A stretch of DNA of 64,000 nucleotides from Ectobius pallidus (Eukaryota > Arthropoda > Insecta > Blattodea > Ectobiidae): the NCBI GenBank assembly GCA_964059195.1, contig CAXKWD010000008.1:49828502-49892501 (forward strand), given 5' to 3'. The notes under the pieces are model-generated. The model did no database searches. It was not told the DNA's origin and saw only the letters and a program-made list of their open reading frames with translations. Below are positions 22,629 through 32,217 of this stretch, in pieces (position 1 is the stretch's first letter; each line of letters starts with the position of its first letter). A program made the position numbers and the translations under genes.

Positions 22629-22788
22629 TACCACCAAAATATGAAGCTTATGATTGAAAGAGCCAAGCTCAATATAAATTACAGAGACTTGATGGAATTT
22701 CTTGTGTGTACCACCAAAATGTGAAGTTTATGATTGAAAGAGCCAAGCTTAATATAAATTACAGAGACTTGATGGAATTTCTTGTGTG
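22629..22788 (+). repeat. 80-bp tandem duplication
   Basis: The unit beginning TACCACCAAAATRTGAAG occurs at 22629 and again at 22709 with a few substitutions. Eighty is not a multiple of three, so the duplication breaks the transposase frame at this point. Confidence 0.85.
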
Positions 22789-24153
22789 TGACGATGAGAA
22801 TGAATGTTGTATGCTGGACAAGTGTTCAGAATGTCCTGGATCAGAAGGACTTCTGGAATTTGTAATCAACAAAATTGACAATTTACCGGAGGAAGTAGTT
22901 TTCAAGCAGTGGGTGCAAACTGACAGAACAGACCTTATCACCAGACTACTATCAAATGATGAGTTTCTAAATCTTCTTGTGGAAGAGATAGTAAAACTAA
23001 AATCTCACCACTTCATTTCAAAAGTCCAATCTAATCATTTCAAAGAACTTAAAGATAATCTCAAAGACAGTGAATGTTTGGTCATTGGTGATTTTTCAGA
23101 AAACTTTACATTTTGTGTTCAGGATGAAATTCAAAGCTACCACTGGACTAACACCCAGGCTACGTTACATCCATTTGTTTTTTATTTTAAAAAAGAAGGC
23201 AAAATTTGCTACAAAAGCACTTGTATGATAAGTGACTATCTCATTCACGACACCTCTACAGTTTATGGATTTCAAAAGCATCTTATGAATGAAGTGAAGA
23301 ATGTTTTACCCGAAGTCAAGAAGATGATATACTTTAGCGATGGTTCCAGCAGCCAATACAAAAATAAGAACTTCATTAATATGCGCCAACACGAGAATGA
23401 TTTTGGCTTGATAGCTGAATGGAATTTCTTTGCTACATCCCATGAGAAGAACTCTTGTGATGGAATAGGTGGTACCAGTACCACTAAAAGGGAAGTAACT
23501 TGAGCCAGCATGCAAAGACCTTACAATGACCAAATTCTGACTCCACAAGACATGTTCAAATACTGCAAGGAAAAAATAACAGGAATAAACTATATTTTTG
23601 TCTCTGCCAAAAAAATTAAACAAACTGAATCTAAATTAACAAAAAGATTTGAACTTTGTTTGCCTGTGACACGAACAAGAGGTTATCATCGATAACCTAT
23701 GAGTGACACTCAAATCAGATGTTACACCATATCAACATGTAAAGAATTTGATGAGCATAAAACTTAAATTGTGTTTACTAACACATCTTTGCTTACAAAC
23801 ATGGACTATGTTGCATGCATTTATGAAGATCAGTGGTGGCTGGGCATAGTAAAAGATAAGAGCGATCAAAATAATGATCACTAGTTCATTTTTTCCATCC
23901 ACCTGGCCCAAAAACTGCATTCCAGATATCTAAAAAAGACATGATGTGAGTTCCAGTGAGTAAAATTGTGAGGAAGATTGCCCCAACAGTTTCAGGCATA
24001 ATAGAAAAACTATGCACCGAAATTTCAACACTCTTCAACGCTTTGAGGAAATTATAAATTTGTCATGCTAACTGATGAAATGAAGCCTACATATACAACT
24101 CTTTTGTGTAACAAAGTTAGGTTCACTAAAATGTTGTATTTAAAATTACAATG

Positions 24154-24221
24154 TGGATTTTTACTATTAAATTACCGTTAAATTTTGTGTGCGTATAATG
24201 CAATTTTGGCCAACTTCGATG
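24154..24221 (-). repeat. Inner part of right TIR
   Basis: Reverse complement of 19289-19356 with a few changes (shared ATTACCGTTAAATTTTGTGTG and GGCCAACTTCGATG). It stops at the target duplication CACTAT; the rest of the repeat resumes after 31561. Confidence 0.8.
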
Positions 24222-24587
24222 CACTATTGTGTACTCACAACAGAGCAAGCAGACCATAAAAATAGGCTTAAGCTGGTTATGAGCTATAAGGAACGCACAC
24301 ACTTTCGTAAAAATATAGAAAGAGCTTTAATTACTATTAAAACTCTTGATACAATAATAACAATCCATAGGTTGTACACAAATTGCTAAACATGACACTA
24401 AATTAATCCTTAGTGGAACAAATACGAGGGTAAGTCAAAAATTACTTACACTTTTCGTTCTACAACTATATTAAACAAAGATAGGTGGCAGACGCATGCA
24501 CATACATTGAGCTGGTACGTCTGTGTACACGTGTGCAGAAGTTAACCACGATCACATCAGTTGTCTTCTAGCTACAACAGCGTAAGC

Positions 24588-24794
24588 ATGTCAGCTCTGC
24601 TATCAGATTGCACCAAGGAGGAGCAACGAGGAGTGATCAGATTTTTGTGGTCAGAGGGTGTGAAAGGTGCCGAAATTCACCGGAGACTTTTGTCACAATA
24701 TGGGGAAAGTGCTTTATCTCGTAAAACCGTTATCTTGTGGATCGAAATGTTTAAAAGTGGCCGAACGAGCGTAACACAAAAAGGAGCTGAGTGA
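24588..24794 (+). pseudogene. Mariner transposase N-terminal fragment (left arm)
   Basis: Starts MSALLSDCTKEEQRGVIRFL and continues through a helix-turn-helix-like region (GAEIHRRLLSQYGESALSRK, then WIEMFKSGR) typical of the mariner paired-type DNA-binding domain. It ends after 68 codons without any catalytic domain. Confidence 0.75.
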
Positions 24795-24797
24795 CCG

Positions 24798-24959
24798 TCA
24801 ACCTCGACCAACACAGAAAACGGTTTTACGAGATAAAGCACTTTCCCCGTATTGTGACAAAAGCCTCCAGTGAATTTTGGCACCTTTCACACCCTGCCAC
24901 AAAAATTTGATCACTCCTCGTTGCTCCTCTTTGGTGCAATCTGATAGTGGAGCTGACAG
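24798..24959 (-). pseudogene. Mariner transposase N-terminal fragment (right arm)
   Basis: The inverted duplicate of the left-arm fragment: it reads SDCTKEEQRGVIKFLW, with a one-codon difference, and ends near the palindrome centre. Confidence 0.7.
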
Positions 24960-25124
24960 GCTTACACTGTTGTAGCTAGAAGACAACTGATGCGATCGTG
25001 ATTAACTTCTGCACACGTGCACACAGACGTACGAACTCAACATATGCGCATATGGCCGCCACCTATCTTTGTTTAATACAGTTGTAGAATGAAAAGCGTA
25101 AGTCATTTTTTACTTACCCTCGTA

Positions 25125-25363
25125 TATGTGGTCGGCCCAGCAAATGAAAAGGGAGATATTTCAATTACAATAGCTCAAGTCTAGGATATAGGCTTTAATG
25201 CCAACAAAATTAAATATTAAATTAGCTGCTGCGGAATTGAGCGAATTGAACATACCTGTTACGTACCTGTTACGAGAGGGGCGTGGTTCCGAATTTCCTA
25301 AAATGGAACTTTGTACCTTTAACTACGAAAACTGCATATTTTAAACAAAAAGCCCAACTTCGG
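25125..25363 (+). other. 5' flank of Penelope-like ORF
   Basis: A short imperfect duplication ACCTGTTACGTACCTGTTAC precedes the ORF. No second ribozyme-like motif or pseudo-LTR was seen, so the element is probably 5' truncated or single-ended. Confidence 0.4.
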
Positions 25364-27715
25364 ATGTTGAGAGAATGTATCGATGAGGCTTACTGCGATC
25401 TTGATAAGGCTAATCTACAGGTATATGAGGCACATTTCCAAGTAACTAAAGTAATAAAAAAGGAAAGGTTGTATGAAGTTATCCAAAGGCATCATCACCT
25501 GGTATCTGCGCATTTGGAGGATTTGAAAAAGAAGATTGCTGTGAAGTATAGGAAATATGGTCTTGAAAGAGGGCGTGGGAATGAGAAGCCAGACGCCGTG
25601 ATAGATAATTATGTAAACATTTCTAGTATGGAGGTCCCTAATGAAGTGGCTAGTGTGTTCAAACGAGGTTTTAAATTTGCTCCTAGAATGTGTGGTTTTA
25701 AAGCGGAGGATTTCTTGGTACCGGCTATACGTGGGTCCAGAATGCTGTCTGATGCTGATGAGAAAAGAAAGTTTGTGCAGGAAGTGTCTTTGGCAATAGA
25801 GGAAGTGAATGAAAAAGTGGGGGAGAGTAAGGGGGGTTTTGGAATGAAAAAGGACATAGACAATGCCAGGAGGTGGTTAAGGGACAACAAAATTTTAGTA
25901 GTAAAAAGTGATAAAGAAAACTGCCCAGTGTTCATTAATTCTGATACATATGTTGAAAAGATGAATAACTGTTTTAAACCACCGGATTTCTCGGTTTTAG
26001 AGACTAACCCCATTGCTAATATTAAACGTGAGGTATCAAAAGTGATTAACAGCAGTATCACCATTAGTGAGAACACCAAAAAAGGACTAGTTAACAGCAA
26101 GGCTCAGTTACCTACGTGTTTCGGTTTGCCAAAAACCCATAAGGATGGTATTCCGTTGCGACCTATCGTACCCATGTATTCCCACCCAGCTTTTGGTCTA
26201 GCCAAATTGTTAGTGGAAAGGCTTACGGGTATAAAAAAGAGAACTAAATACTCTATTGGTAATTCCTTTGAAGCCAAGGATTTATTGGAAGGGGTTAAGT
26301 GTGAAAAAGGGTTCAGTATGTTTAGCCTGGATGTCATGTCTTTGTACCCGAGTGTGCCAAGATTTTTGGCTGGTGAATATCTCTTCAGGTGGCTTCTGGA
26401 AATGGGAATTGATAGTGTGGTGGCAAACGAATACTGTAGGTGGTACAGGGTATGCACTGATTATAACGTTTTTCAATTTAATGGAACCATATTTAAACAA
26501 AATGAGGGTTTGGCTATGGGGAATCCAGTTTCTGGTTTTATTTCTGACGTGGTATTGTATTTTATGGAAAGGACTATCATAGATAGGAATTTGGACAATA
26601 TTGTATTATATATGAGGTATGTGGACGATGTATTCGTTTTGGTTAGGAACGATATTTCTGAGAAATTGGTACAAGATTTCAATGCTTGTCATGATAGAAT
26701 TAAGTTCACCATTGAAAAACCTAACAATGATACTTTGAACTATTTAGACCTGAAGATTACCCTTGACCATCCGAAAGTTAGGTTAGGTGTGTATAGAAAA
26801 CCGGGAAAGGGAGATTTATATATTCATAACAGTTCATCGCATCACCAAAGGGTTAAAGACAACGTGTGGCGTAACTTTGTGGGCAGAGCCTTTGCTTTGT
26901 GTAATAATTCGGGAGATTTGAGTAGTGAGAAAGAAAAAATATTCAGCTTGGCAAAAAGGAATGGTTATTGTGAAAGGAAGATTGAGAATATATGGAACGA
27001 GGTGAAAAGTCGGAAGGGTCTAAAGAAGAATAAGAGTAAGAACAATGACACTAAATATGTAGGTATGGTTTACAACCCGACCGTGGGGGAGCGTTTTGGT
27101 AAAGTTTTCCGAAAATATGACCTTGTTCCTGCATATAGTGTAGATAGAACTATTGAAGGAATATTTTCGGATTTTAAAAGAATTGGGAAGGAAAAGAAAG
27201 ATAAAATGGAGTGTGCGGGGGTGTACTCAATCTCTTGTAAGGACTGTGAAGGGGTATACATCGGGGAGACGGGAAGGACATTTCATACAAGACTTAAGGA
27301 GCATAGAAGAGATGTTAGGTATGGGAGGACAAATACGGGACTTAGTCAACACATGGCCGATAAAAAGCATGATATTGGTGATTTGGAGATTGTGAGGGTG
27401 GAATATGGTTTGGAGAAGAGAAAGATTTGTGAGGCGTGGAATATTATCAATAACCAAGGGCCTAGTCTAAATAGATATGAAGGAGACCTAGGTGATGAGT
27501 GGATGGATTTGTTAAGAAGGCTAAAGAAAAAGAAAAGTAAAAATTGTGAGTTCAAATTTCCCGCGCCACCGACAGGTGACAAAGAAGAGGTCGACTACAA
27601 CATTCCTGAGGAATGGATTCGAGAACATGGGAGGAGTACTTTGTTTTGTGATGACACGGCCAGAGGGCAGCATGGGTTTTCTACAGTCTCGTCCCCCCTT
27701 GGCAGTTCAGGCTGA
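25364..27715 (+). CDS. Penelope-like retroelement protein (RT + GIY-YIG)
   Basis: 783 codons from the first ATG (the frame is open about 39 codons further upstream, to a TGA near 25245, with no earlier ATG). The reverse transcriptase has FGLPKTHKDGIPLRPIV (about residue 255), the LDVMSLYPSVP block with its catalytic Asp, and YMRYVDDVFVL (about 415). A C-terminal GIY-YIG endonuclease begins VYSISCKDCEGVYIGETGR (about 620), with the RLKEH Arg and a downstream Glu. No internal stop or frameshift was seen, so the coding capacity looks complete. Family knowledge: Penelope-like elements reverse-transcribe their RNA and nick target DNA with GIY-YIG. It lies in the 7.3-kb block. Confidence 0.92.
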   Translation: MLRECIDEAYCDLDKANLQVYEAHFQVTKVIKKERLYEVIQRHHHLVSAHLEDLKKKIAVKYRKYGLERGRGNEKPDAVIDNYVNISSMEVPNEVASVFKRGFKFAPRMCGFKAEDFLVPAIRGSRMLSDADEKRKFVQEVSLAIEEVNEKVGESKGGFGMKKDIDNARRWLRDNKILVVKSDKENCPVFINSDTYVEKMNNCFKPPDFSVLETNPIANIKREVSKVINSSITISENTKKGLVNSKAQLPTCFGLPKTHKDGIPLRPIVPMYSHPAFGLAKLLVERLTGIKKRTKYSIGNSFEAKDLLEGVKCEKGFSMFSLDVMSLYPSVPRFLAGEYLFRWLLEMGIDSVVANEYCRWYRVCTDYNVFQFNGTIFKQNEGLAMGNPVSGFISDVVLYFMERTIIDRNLDNIVLYMRYVDDVFVLVRNDISEKLVQDFNACHDRIKFTIEKPNNDTLNYLDLKITLDHPKVRLGVYRKPGKGDLYIHNSSSHHQRVKDNVWRNFVGRAFALCNNSGDLSSEKEKIFSLAKRNGYCERKIENIWNEVKSRKGLKKNKSKNNDTKYVGMVYNPTVGERFGKVFRKYDLVPAYSVDRTIEGIFSDFKRIGKEKKDKMECAGVYSISCKDCEGVYIGETGRTFHTRLKEHRRDVRYGRTNTGLSQHMADKKHDIGDLEIVRVEYGLEKRKICEAWNIINNQGPSLNRYEGDLGDEWMDLLRRLKKKKSKNCEFKFPAPPTGDKEEVDYNIPEEWIREHGRSTLFCDDTARGQHGFSTVSSPLGSSG

Positions 27716-27724
27716 GGTAGTAAC

Positions 27725-27756
27725 CTGAGGAAGGCCAGACGGATGTGGCTGAAACG
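27725..27756 (+). ncRNA. Candidate hammerhead ribozyme core
   Basis: Ten bases after the ORF stop come CTGAGGA, a short hairpin AGGCC/GGCT, then GAAAC: the two conserved hammerhead core strands around stem II. Penelope-like elements are known to carry hammerhead motifs with minimal stem III. A convincing stem I was not found by eye, so activity is uncertain. Confidence 0.45.
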
Positions 27757-27788
27757 TTGTTTTAGATGATTTAATTTTATCCACTGTA

Positions 27789-27794
27789 AATAAA
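27789..27794 (+). promoter_or_regulatory. Polyadenylation signal of Penelope-like element
   Basis: AATAAA lies 74 bp after the ORF stop, followed by a T-rich stretch. Confidence 0.4.
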
Positions 27795-29000
27795 GTTTTT
27801 TATCGTCTGAGTTTTTAGATTACAATGCTAAATCTTTTCAGAATCAATCCTTTAGCATTTATAATTCCGTGAAGATTAGTAGATGATTAGAACTGCGTAG
27901 ATTCCAGCAGTGATCCAGCGGCGAATCAGCAGATATTGAATAAGCCTTTAATATAGCAAAACTATAATCGGTTATGGAGGACCACTGGCCAATTGACCAG
28001 CAAACAGTAAAGATTGTTGAGGTATCACAATCCAATGTAAAACAGCATGGCAATTAAACCTGTACTATTCAGAACAATCACCTTTTAAATAGGTCGTACA
28101 AAGATCGTTGAGATATCACAATCCAACGTAATGCTTATCTAATTCGAACAGTCTGTGAGTTTTGTGATCTATTATGAAGCTTAAAGGATCATGCAGGTTA
28201 AATGATACCATACTAAATTCACTGAAAATAAAGCTATAGATTAAGTTCAAAGAGGTGTGTGATAATAACTTTGAAATTGATATTTCAAATTGATTAAGTA
28301 TGCGATAAATCACTCATATGAGCTTGTAAATCCTGCAGATCCACATATAATGATTAAAACACTCCCAAGGCATCAGAATTCTTCCTGGTCTTGACGGAAT
28401 GCATGTTCTTGAGGACAGCTACAGTATATTTAAGCTGATTAATTATAAATATCGCGTTGATACACAAAGTAAAAATATTACGTAAGAGACACTGGTTACA
28501 CTTACAATGAATAAAGTCACCAGACTTCATAAATTAGTCCTCAAAAACGGGACATAATTAAAATATCACAGTTTGAATTAGACATGAAATAAAGAGCTTG
28601 AAGATGGTCATTACAAGAATAGAAGAAAAAGAACAGGAAGTGATTAAACAATGAGGAAAGAGAGCTTCCTATTGGCTGAGAATCTAACGCATATTCAAGA
28701 TAGCATTTAATGGAAAGAATATAAATGAAAAGTGTAATGAAGGTCTGAATATTATGAACAAATTAAATAAACGTATTCAAATAATTTATCTATGATTAAC
28801 TAATTTTTAAAAATTATAAATATTAACCTCAAACTGAGTCCAATATGAAAGAAACATGAATTATTTAAATAAAGCATTATATTAGCTTTCAAATGTTTGA
28901 CCAACAATCTTTATAAACTATTATCAAGACCTACTATAAGAAAATCACAGACAAAGCCATCTAAACGAAATACCAATATTGAGAATAAGCACTGCCTTCT
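27795..29000. other. Unassigned, with short internal duplication
   Basis: No gene is visible. A motif around GTTGARRTATCACAATCCAA occurs twice, near 28017 and 28108, suggesting a diverged local duplication. Confidence 0.4.
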
Positions 29001-29001
29001 A

Positions 29002-30305
29002 CAGGGTCTTTATTATAAGTTGAGACCGGGCGACGGAAGGCTTGAAACCGGGCGACGGAAGGCGCGCGCAGCCGGTCTGACCTTGATGCAACAGCGGCAC
29101 GTGCAGTTATTGTTAAAGTGTCAACATGGTGAGACCCATTTTGCTGCAGCATCGTATTTCTGTGTGTAAACATTATTTTAAGTACGAGTCTGCTAGACGT
29201 GTACGTGATGAATTTATTCGAACATTTCTTGCTGATGTGCCACCTTCAAGTGCACAAATTCACAGAATTGTTAATAAATTTGTAAATACTGGTTCAGTGC
29301 AAAACAAAAAGCATGTGCGCACACGAACAGTGTTAACAGAAGAAAAGCTAGACGAGATTGGCGCTAATCTTGAACATTCACCAAATAAATCACTCTCAAA
29401 ATTAGCCCAACAAGTAGGGTTTCAGTTTCTTCTGCACACAAAGCAACAAAGTTGTTACACCTCAAACCGTAGAGATTTACACGGGCCAATTGTTTAAAAC
29501 CTGCCGATCCAGCAGCAAGATTGCGATATTGTGAGTGGTTTCTGTCATCAGTGGATAATGGTTTAATCGACCCCCAGCTTGTGTTCTTTTCTGATGAAGC
29601 CTGGTTCCATCTTAATGGTCGTGTGAACAGTCATAACTCACGCCATTGGTGTGCAGAAAATCCTAATGGTGTGTATGAAATCCCTCATTACGATAGGAAG
29701 ATCGGGGTTTGGTGTGCTATTAATGGAAGGCGAATAATTGGGCCTATATTTTACAAGACTACAGTAGATTCAGAGATTTACCAAGATGACATTTTGGTGC
29801 CATTCTTTCAGCAGTTGACGGATGAAGAAAAAACGCACGGGTGGTTTCAACAAGATTCGGCCACCGCTCATACAGCGGAAGTCTCCCTTCTTAAAATTTC
29901 GGAAGTGTTTGCTGACAGAGTGATCAGTGCTGGTCTCTTTCCACCTCGCTCCCCAGACCTCACAGTGTGTGATTTTTACTTGTGGGGTAAACTTAAAGAT
30001 AAGGTTTATCAAACAAATCCTCACACATTGGAGGAGCTGAAAGAAAACATTACGAATGAAATTAGGGCCATTACAGTGGAAGAACTCACTCGCGTCAGCC
30101 AGAATGTGGTTTCCAGATACAATGCCTGTATAACACAGGAAGGACGACACTTCCAACATATGTTATAAGGTAAGATATGTAATACTTTATATAGCCTACA
30201 CTTTAAGCAGGGAAGCCGCGTGCGTGCCGCCCGCGGCTAATGCGGACTCCGTAGCGGAGAGTGAAAACACCGGTCGCCCGGTCTCAATTTATAATAAAGA
30301 CCCTG
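29002..30305 (+). mobile_element. Mariner-like transposon
   Basis: Inverted termini of about 33 bp (CAGGGTCTTTATTATAAGTT on the left, complement on the right) are flanked by TA (29000-29001, 30306-30307). It is 1304 bp long with one transposase gene. GC-rich subterminal stretches (GACCGGGCGAC) differ from the AT-rich surroundings. Confidence 0.9.
29126..30168 (+). pseudogene. Mariner-superfamily transposase, broken
   Basis: An N-terminal helix-turn-helix region (29150-29420: IHRIVNKFVNTGS, SLSKLAQQVG) is followed by a catalytic domain with FFSDEAWFHLNG, GWFQQDSATAHTA and PRSPDLTVCDFYLWG. Thirty-eight residues separate the second and third aspartates, more than the DD34D of classic mariners. 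A frameshift near 29420 and an in-frame stop near 29468 separate the two halves. The C-terminal EGRHFQHML, stop, resembles the micro-ORF ends in the MITEs at 6561 and 17726. Intact otherwise, so inactivation looks moderately recent. Confidence 0.88.
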
Positions 30306-30615
30306 TATATCTTACAAGCCATGCTGCTTGAAATCTAGCAACACAGGAGGTAGTCCTATCTGTGGTGGTCTGTGGGAAGCATTTGAATACGTTTTTATTG
30401 CAGATAATTTTCTTCATCACAAATACTGACTTTATTTAGGCCAAATCAGTAGGCCTATATTACATAGCCTATACTTGTGATGTGCATAATAACGTAACGT
30501 GCGGTGACTCCACACATCTGAAGGAATTCGTAGTTTTCAGTGTCTCCTCATTATACGTTATGATGTCGCGTTTTTTAATATTTTATTGGTAATAACCTCA
30601 CTTATCCTGTTAGGC
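30306..30615. other. Unassigned stretch after mariner
   Basis: No gene is visible. It contains one TAGGCCTA at 30450. Confidence 0.4.
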
Positions 30616-31360
30616 CTACGAGCTCTGTTGTTTGACCCAAACACAGTCATATTTTATTAAACTGCTACACTTCTCTGGGTCATTTTGTACCACCACTGAG
30701 CTAGTTGTCCCAGGTTTAATATAACCTAGAACACTGATATCCGTCTTCTTGTCACATGCACTTTGTGGAAGACTATGCCCATGACTGTCACTGAAAAGAA
30801 TAACTTTGCTTAATTCCTTGGGAACACTCAGCTTTCCGTTATTTGCTGTCAAGTCATTCATTCGTTCATCCTCCGGTGGTGAACTATGTTGATTCGCCAG
30901 CACTTTTGAGGTTAAGGTTTGAATCCCGTTCATTACCTTCACCAAACTGTAGGAAAACGCTGAATCGATTTTCTAGTAGTAATATCGGGATGATAGGAGA
31001 TTGCATATACTACGATTCGGCGTCTGCCACATTGAGATGAATCAGGTCTACTGTGAGCAGCTTGATAAAAGTTGAAAGCAGTAAAAGTGACTATTTCTCT
31101 TCAATTCTTCTTTAATACCAGCCAATTCTTCCTTAAGGACACTAATATCATACCTTACCTCACTCTGGTATTCGTTTGTAGCTGATGAACACGAAATTCT
31201 TCTGTGATAAACTGTTCTCTGGTGTACTCAATTAGAGGTGATGGTGTATATAAATCTCTCATTATGTACACGGTTTTTACCTTCCCTATGCTCTCCAGTT
31301 GCTCTTCAGGTGTATCCAGATGTTCTCTAAACAATAGGCGATGACTGGGATTACTTTAAG
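30616..31360 (-). pseudogene. Possible retroelement ORF1 remnant
   Basis: On the minus strand an open stretch (30945-30616) reads SKVILFSDSHGHSLPQSACD and IKPGTTSSVV, resembling the SGNH/GDSL-like domain found in ORF1 proteins of some retroelements. Upstream (about 31360-31080) are FREHLDTPEEQLESIGKVK and a coiled-coil-like KEELAGIKEELKR, out of frame with it. The assignment is weak; a host-derived fragment is possible. Confidence 0.35.
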
Positions 31361-31555
31361 CTGAAATATGCTTAATTTTTCGATGATTCTGATGGAGTTC
31401 ATTGCTTTATTTACGATATGTTCATAGCCGATAGGACTACCGATGCGATGTTGCCAGATTTAACAGCATGGCTTGTGAGAAATAAAGGAGGCAGTGGAAT
31501 AAGTAATATGGATAAATGAATTATAATAAAAACATTGATGATTAACATAACTGAA

Positions 31556-32085
31556 CACTATAACTCTGGAAACAGTTGAGTCTCAGTCACCAAATTTTTA
31601 TAACATCTTTGTATCATAAAGAAGTGTTATCTGTATAAATTTCATAATTTTTCACTCAGGCCCTTTTGAGGTATTCTACTTCAAATATTGCCAAAATATG
31701 CTTTTATAAATTTTATGCTTTAATATAAATTTTTGAAAAATTGTATAAAAAAAAGGGCAAAGTTCCCAAGCTTGAAAGTTCTGCAGGAAGTAGTCCTATA
31801 GTAAATCTATACAAGAAAAAAAAATTAAGGTGAGTCTTTCTTCCTTTTAATAATTTTGCTGCACTAAAACTCCTGTTTTAAGTTAATTTTCAATTGTGAA
31901 ATTTTTGTTCTTCGCTTTCCTCACTATTTAGGTAATATTATGTTAGTACAAAAATCTAGAGCATATCATTCTGTTAATTTTGGTATTTATTTTGTCTTGT
32001 TATCTGTAAAATTAACAGAGATACATAGATTTGTGCAAAACATGTTTTCGACTGAAATACGGTTACAAAGCAAACTTAAAATGGC

Positions 32086-32141
<56 letters not shown>

Positions 32142-32217
32142 CCTATTTTTTTTAACCTTAGTTTTGAACTCACCTTTAGTTGGGAAAAGAATTAGGAAAA
32201 TAAAAATGTCGAGCAAC
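31556..32217 (-). repeat. Outer part of right TIR
   Basis: Reverse complement of 18782-19283 and, beyond a poly(A) run, of 13171-13281. The end GTCGAGCAAC mirrors GTTGCTTGAC at 13171. Confidence 0.8.
32090..32140. repeat. 51-base poly(A) run inside right TIR
   Basis: An uninterrupted A run lies exactly where the left TIR has a short T-rich stretch. It has probably expanded by replication slippage rather than marking a retroposed tail, because TIR sequence continues on both sides. Confidence 0.85.

Larger units (their letters stand above)
19999..24057 (+). pseudogene. Zinc-finger DDE-type transposase pseudogene
   Basis: The gene is spread over several segments. An N-terminal zinc-binding-like part has CHYHKIKY, a CC pair and H (19999-20196), then CQTC (about 20218-20330). 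An HTH-like part contains LLPDSW and VEESGVSN (20541-20640). The core (22706-23503) includes DFSENF (Asp at 23090), YFSDGSSSQYKN (Asp at 23339) and CDGIGG (Asp at 23459), which I take as candidate catalytic residues. A C-terminal part has YVACIYEDQWWLGIV (23800) and ends at 24057. It is interrupted by a MITE, a hAT element, an 80-bp duplication and stops at 23501, 23883 and 23943. Proteins of this arrangement are common in arthropods and Hydra; Sola-like assignment is tentative. It lies inside the long TIRs. Confidence 0.65.
24425..25122. mobile_element. Palindromic mariner derivative
   Basis: Arms 24425-24731 and 24821-25122 are imperfect reverse complements around a 90-bp centre, with TA on both sides (24423-24424, 25123-25124). 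The outer ends are CGAGGGTAAGTCAAAA. Each arm carries the same 5' piece of a mariner transposase gene, so the element is two 5' halves joined head to head. Confidence 0.85.
24228..31555. mobile_element. 7.3-kb insertion block in right TIR
   Basis: The block is flanked by CACTAT (24222-24227 and 31556-31561). The other TIR copy reads straight through this point. It begins TGTGTACTCACAAC and contains the palindromic mariner derivative, the Penelope-like element and a mariner. Its own terminal repeats were not recognised, so the original insertion may have been a smaller element later filled by others. Confidence 0.6.
13171..32217 (+). mobile_element. Long-TIR DNA transposon, interrupted many times
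   Basis: The left repeat is 13171-13281 plus 18782-19356; the right repeat is its reverse complement in 24154-24221 plus 31556-32217. The repeat is about 680 bp long and is broken once on each side by a later insertion. Between the repeats lies a zinc-finger transposase pseudogene (19999-24057). Removing the insertions at 13284-18781, 20655-20903, 20943-22264 and 24228-31555 leaves an element of roughly 4.6 kb. The terminal motif GTTGCYYGACATTTTT is shared by both ends. The target duplication could not be identified. Superfamily: possibly Sola-like (long TIRs, DDE-type protein), tentative. Confidence 0.75.

Noticed and set aside
25609..26582. Open frames on the opposite strand or in another register of the Penelope-like gene
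   Set aside because: Shadows of a real coding frame with conserved RT motifs.
31940..32155. Reading frame ending in a long poly-lysine tract
   Set aside because: It is the translation of the 51-base A run inside a terminal inverted repeat; no protein family.
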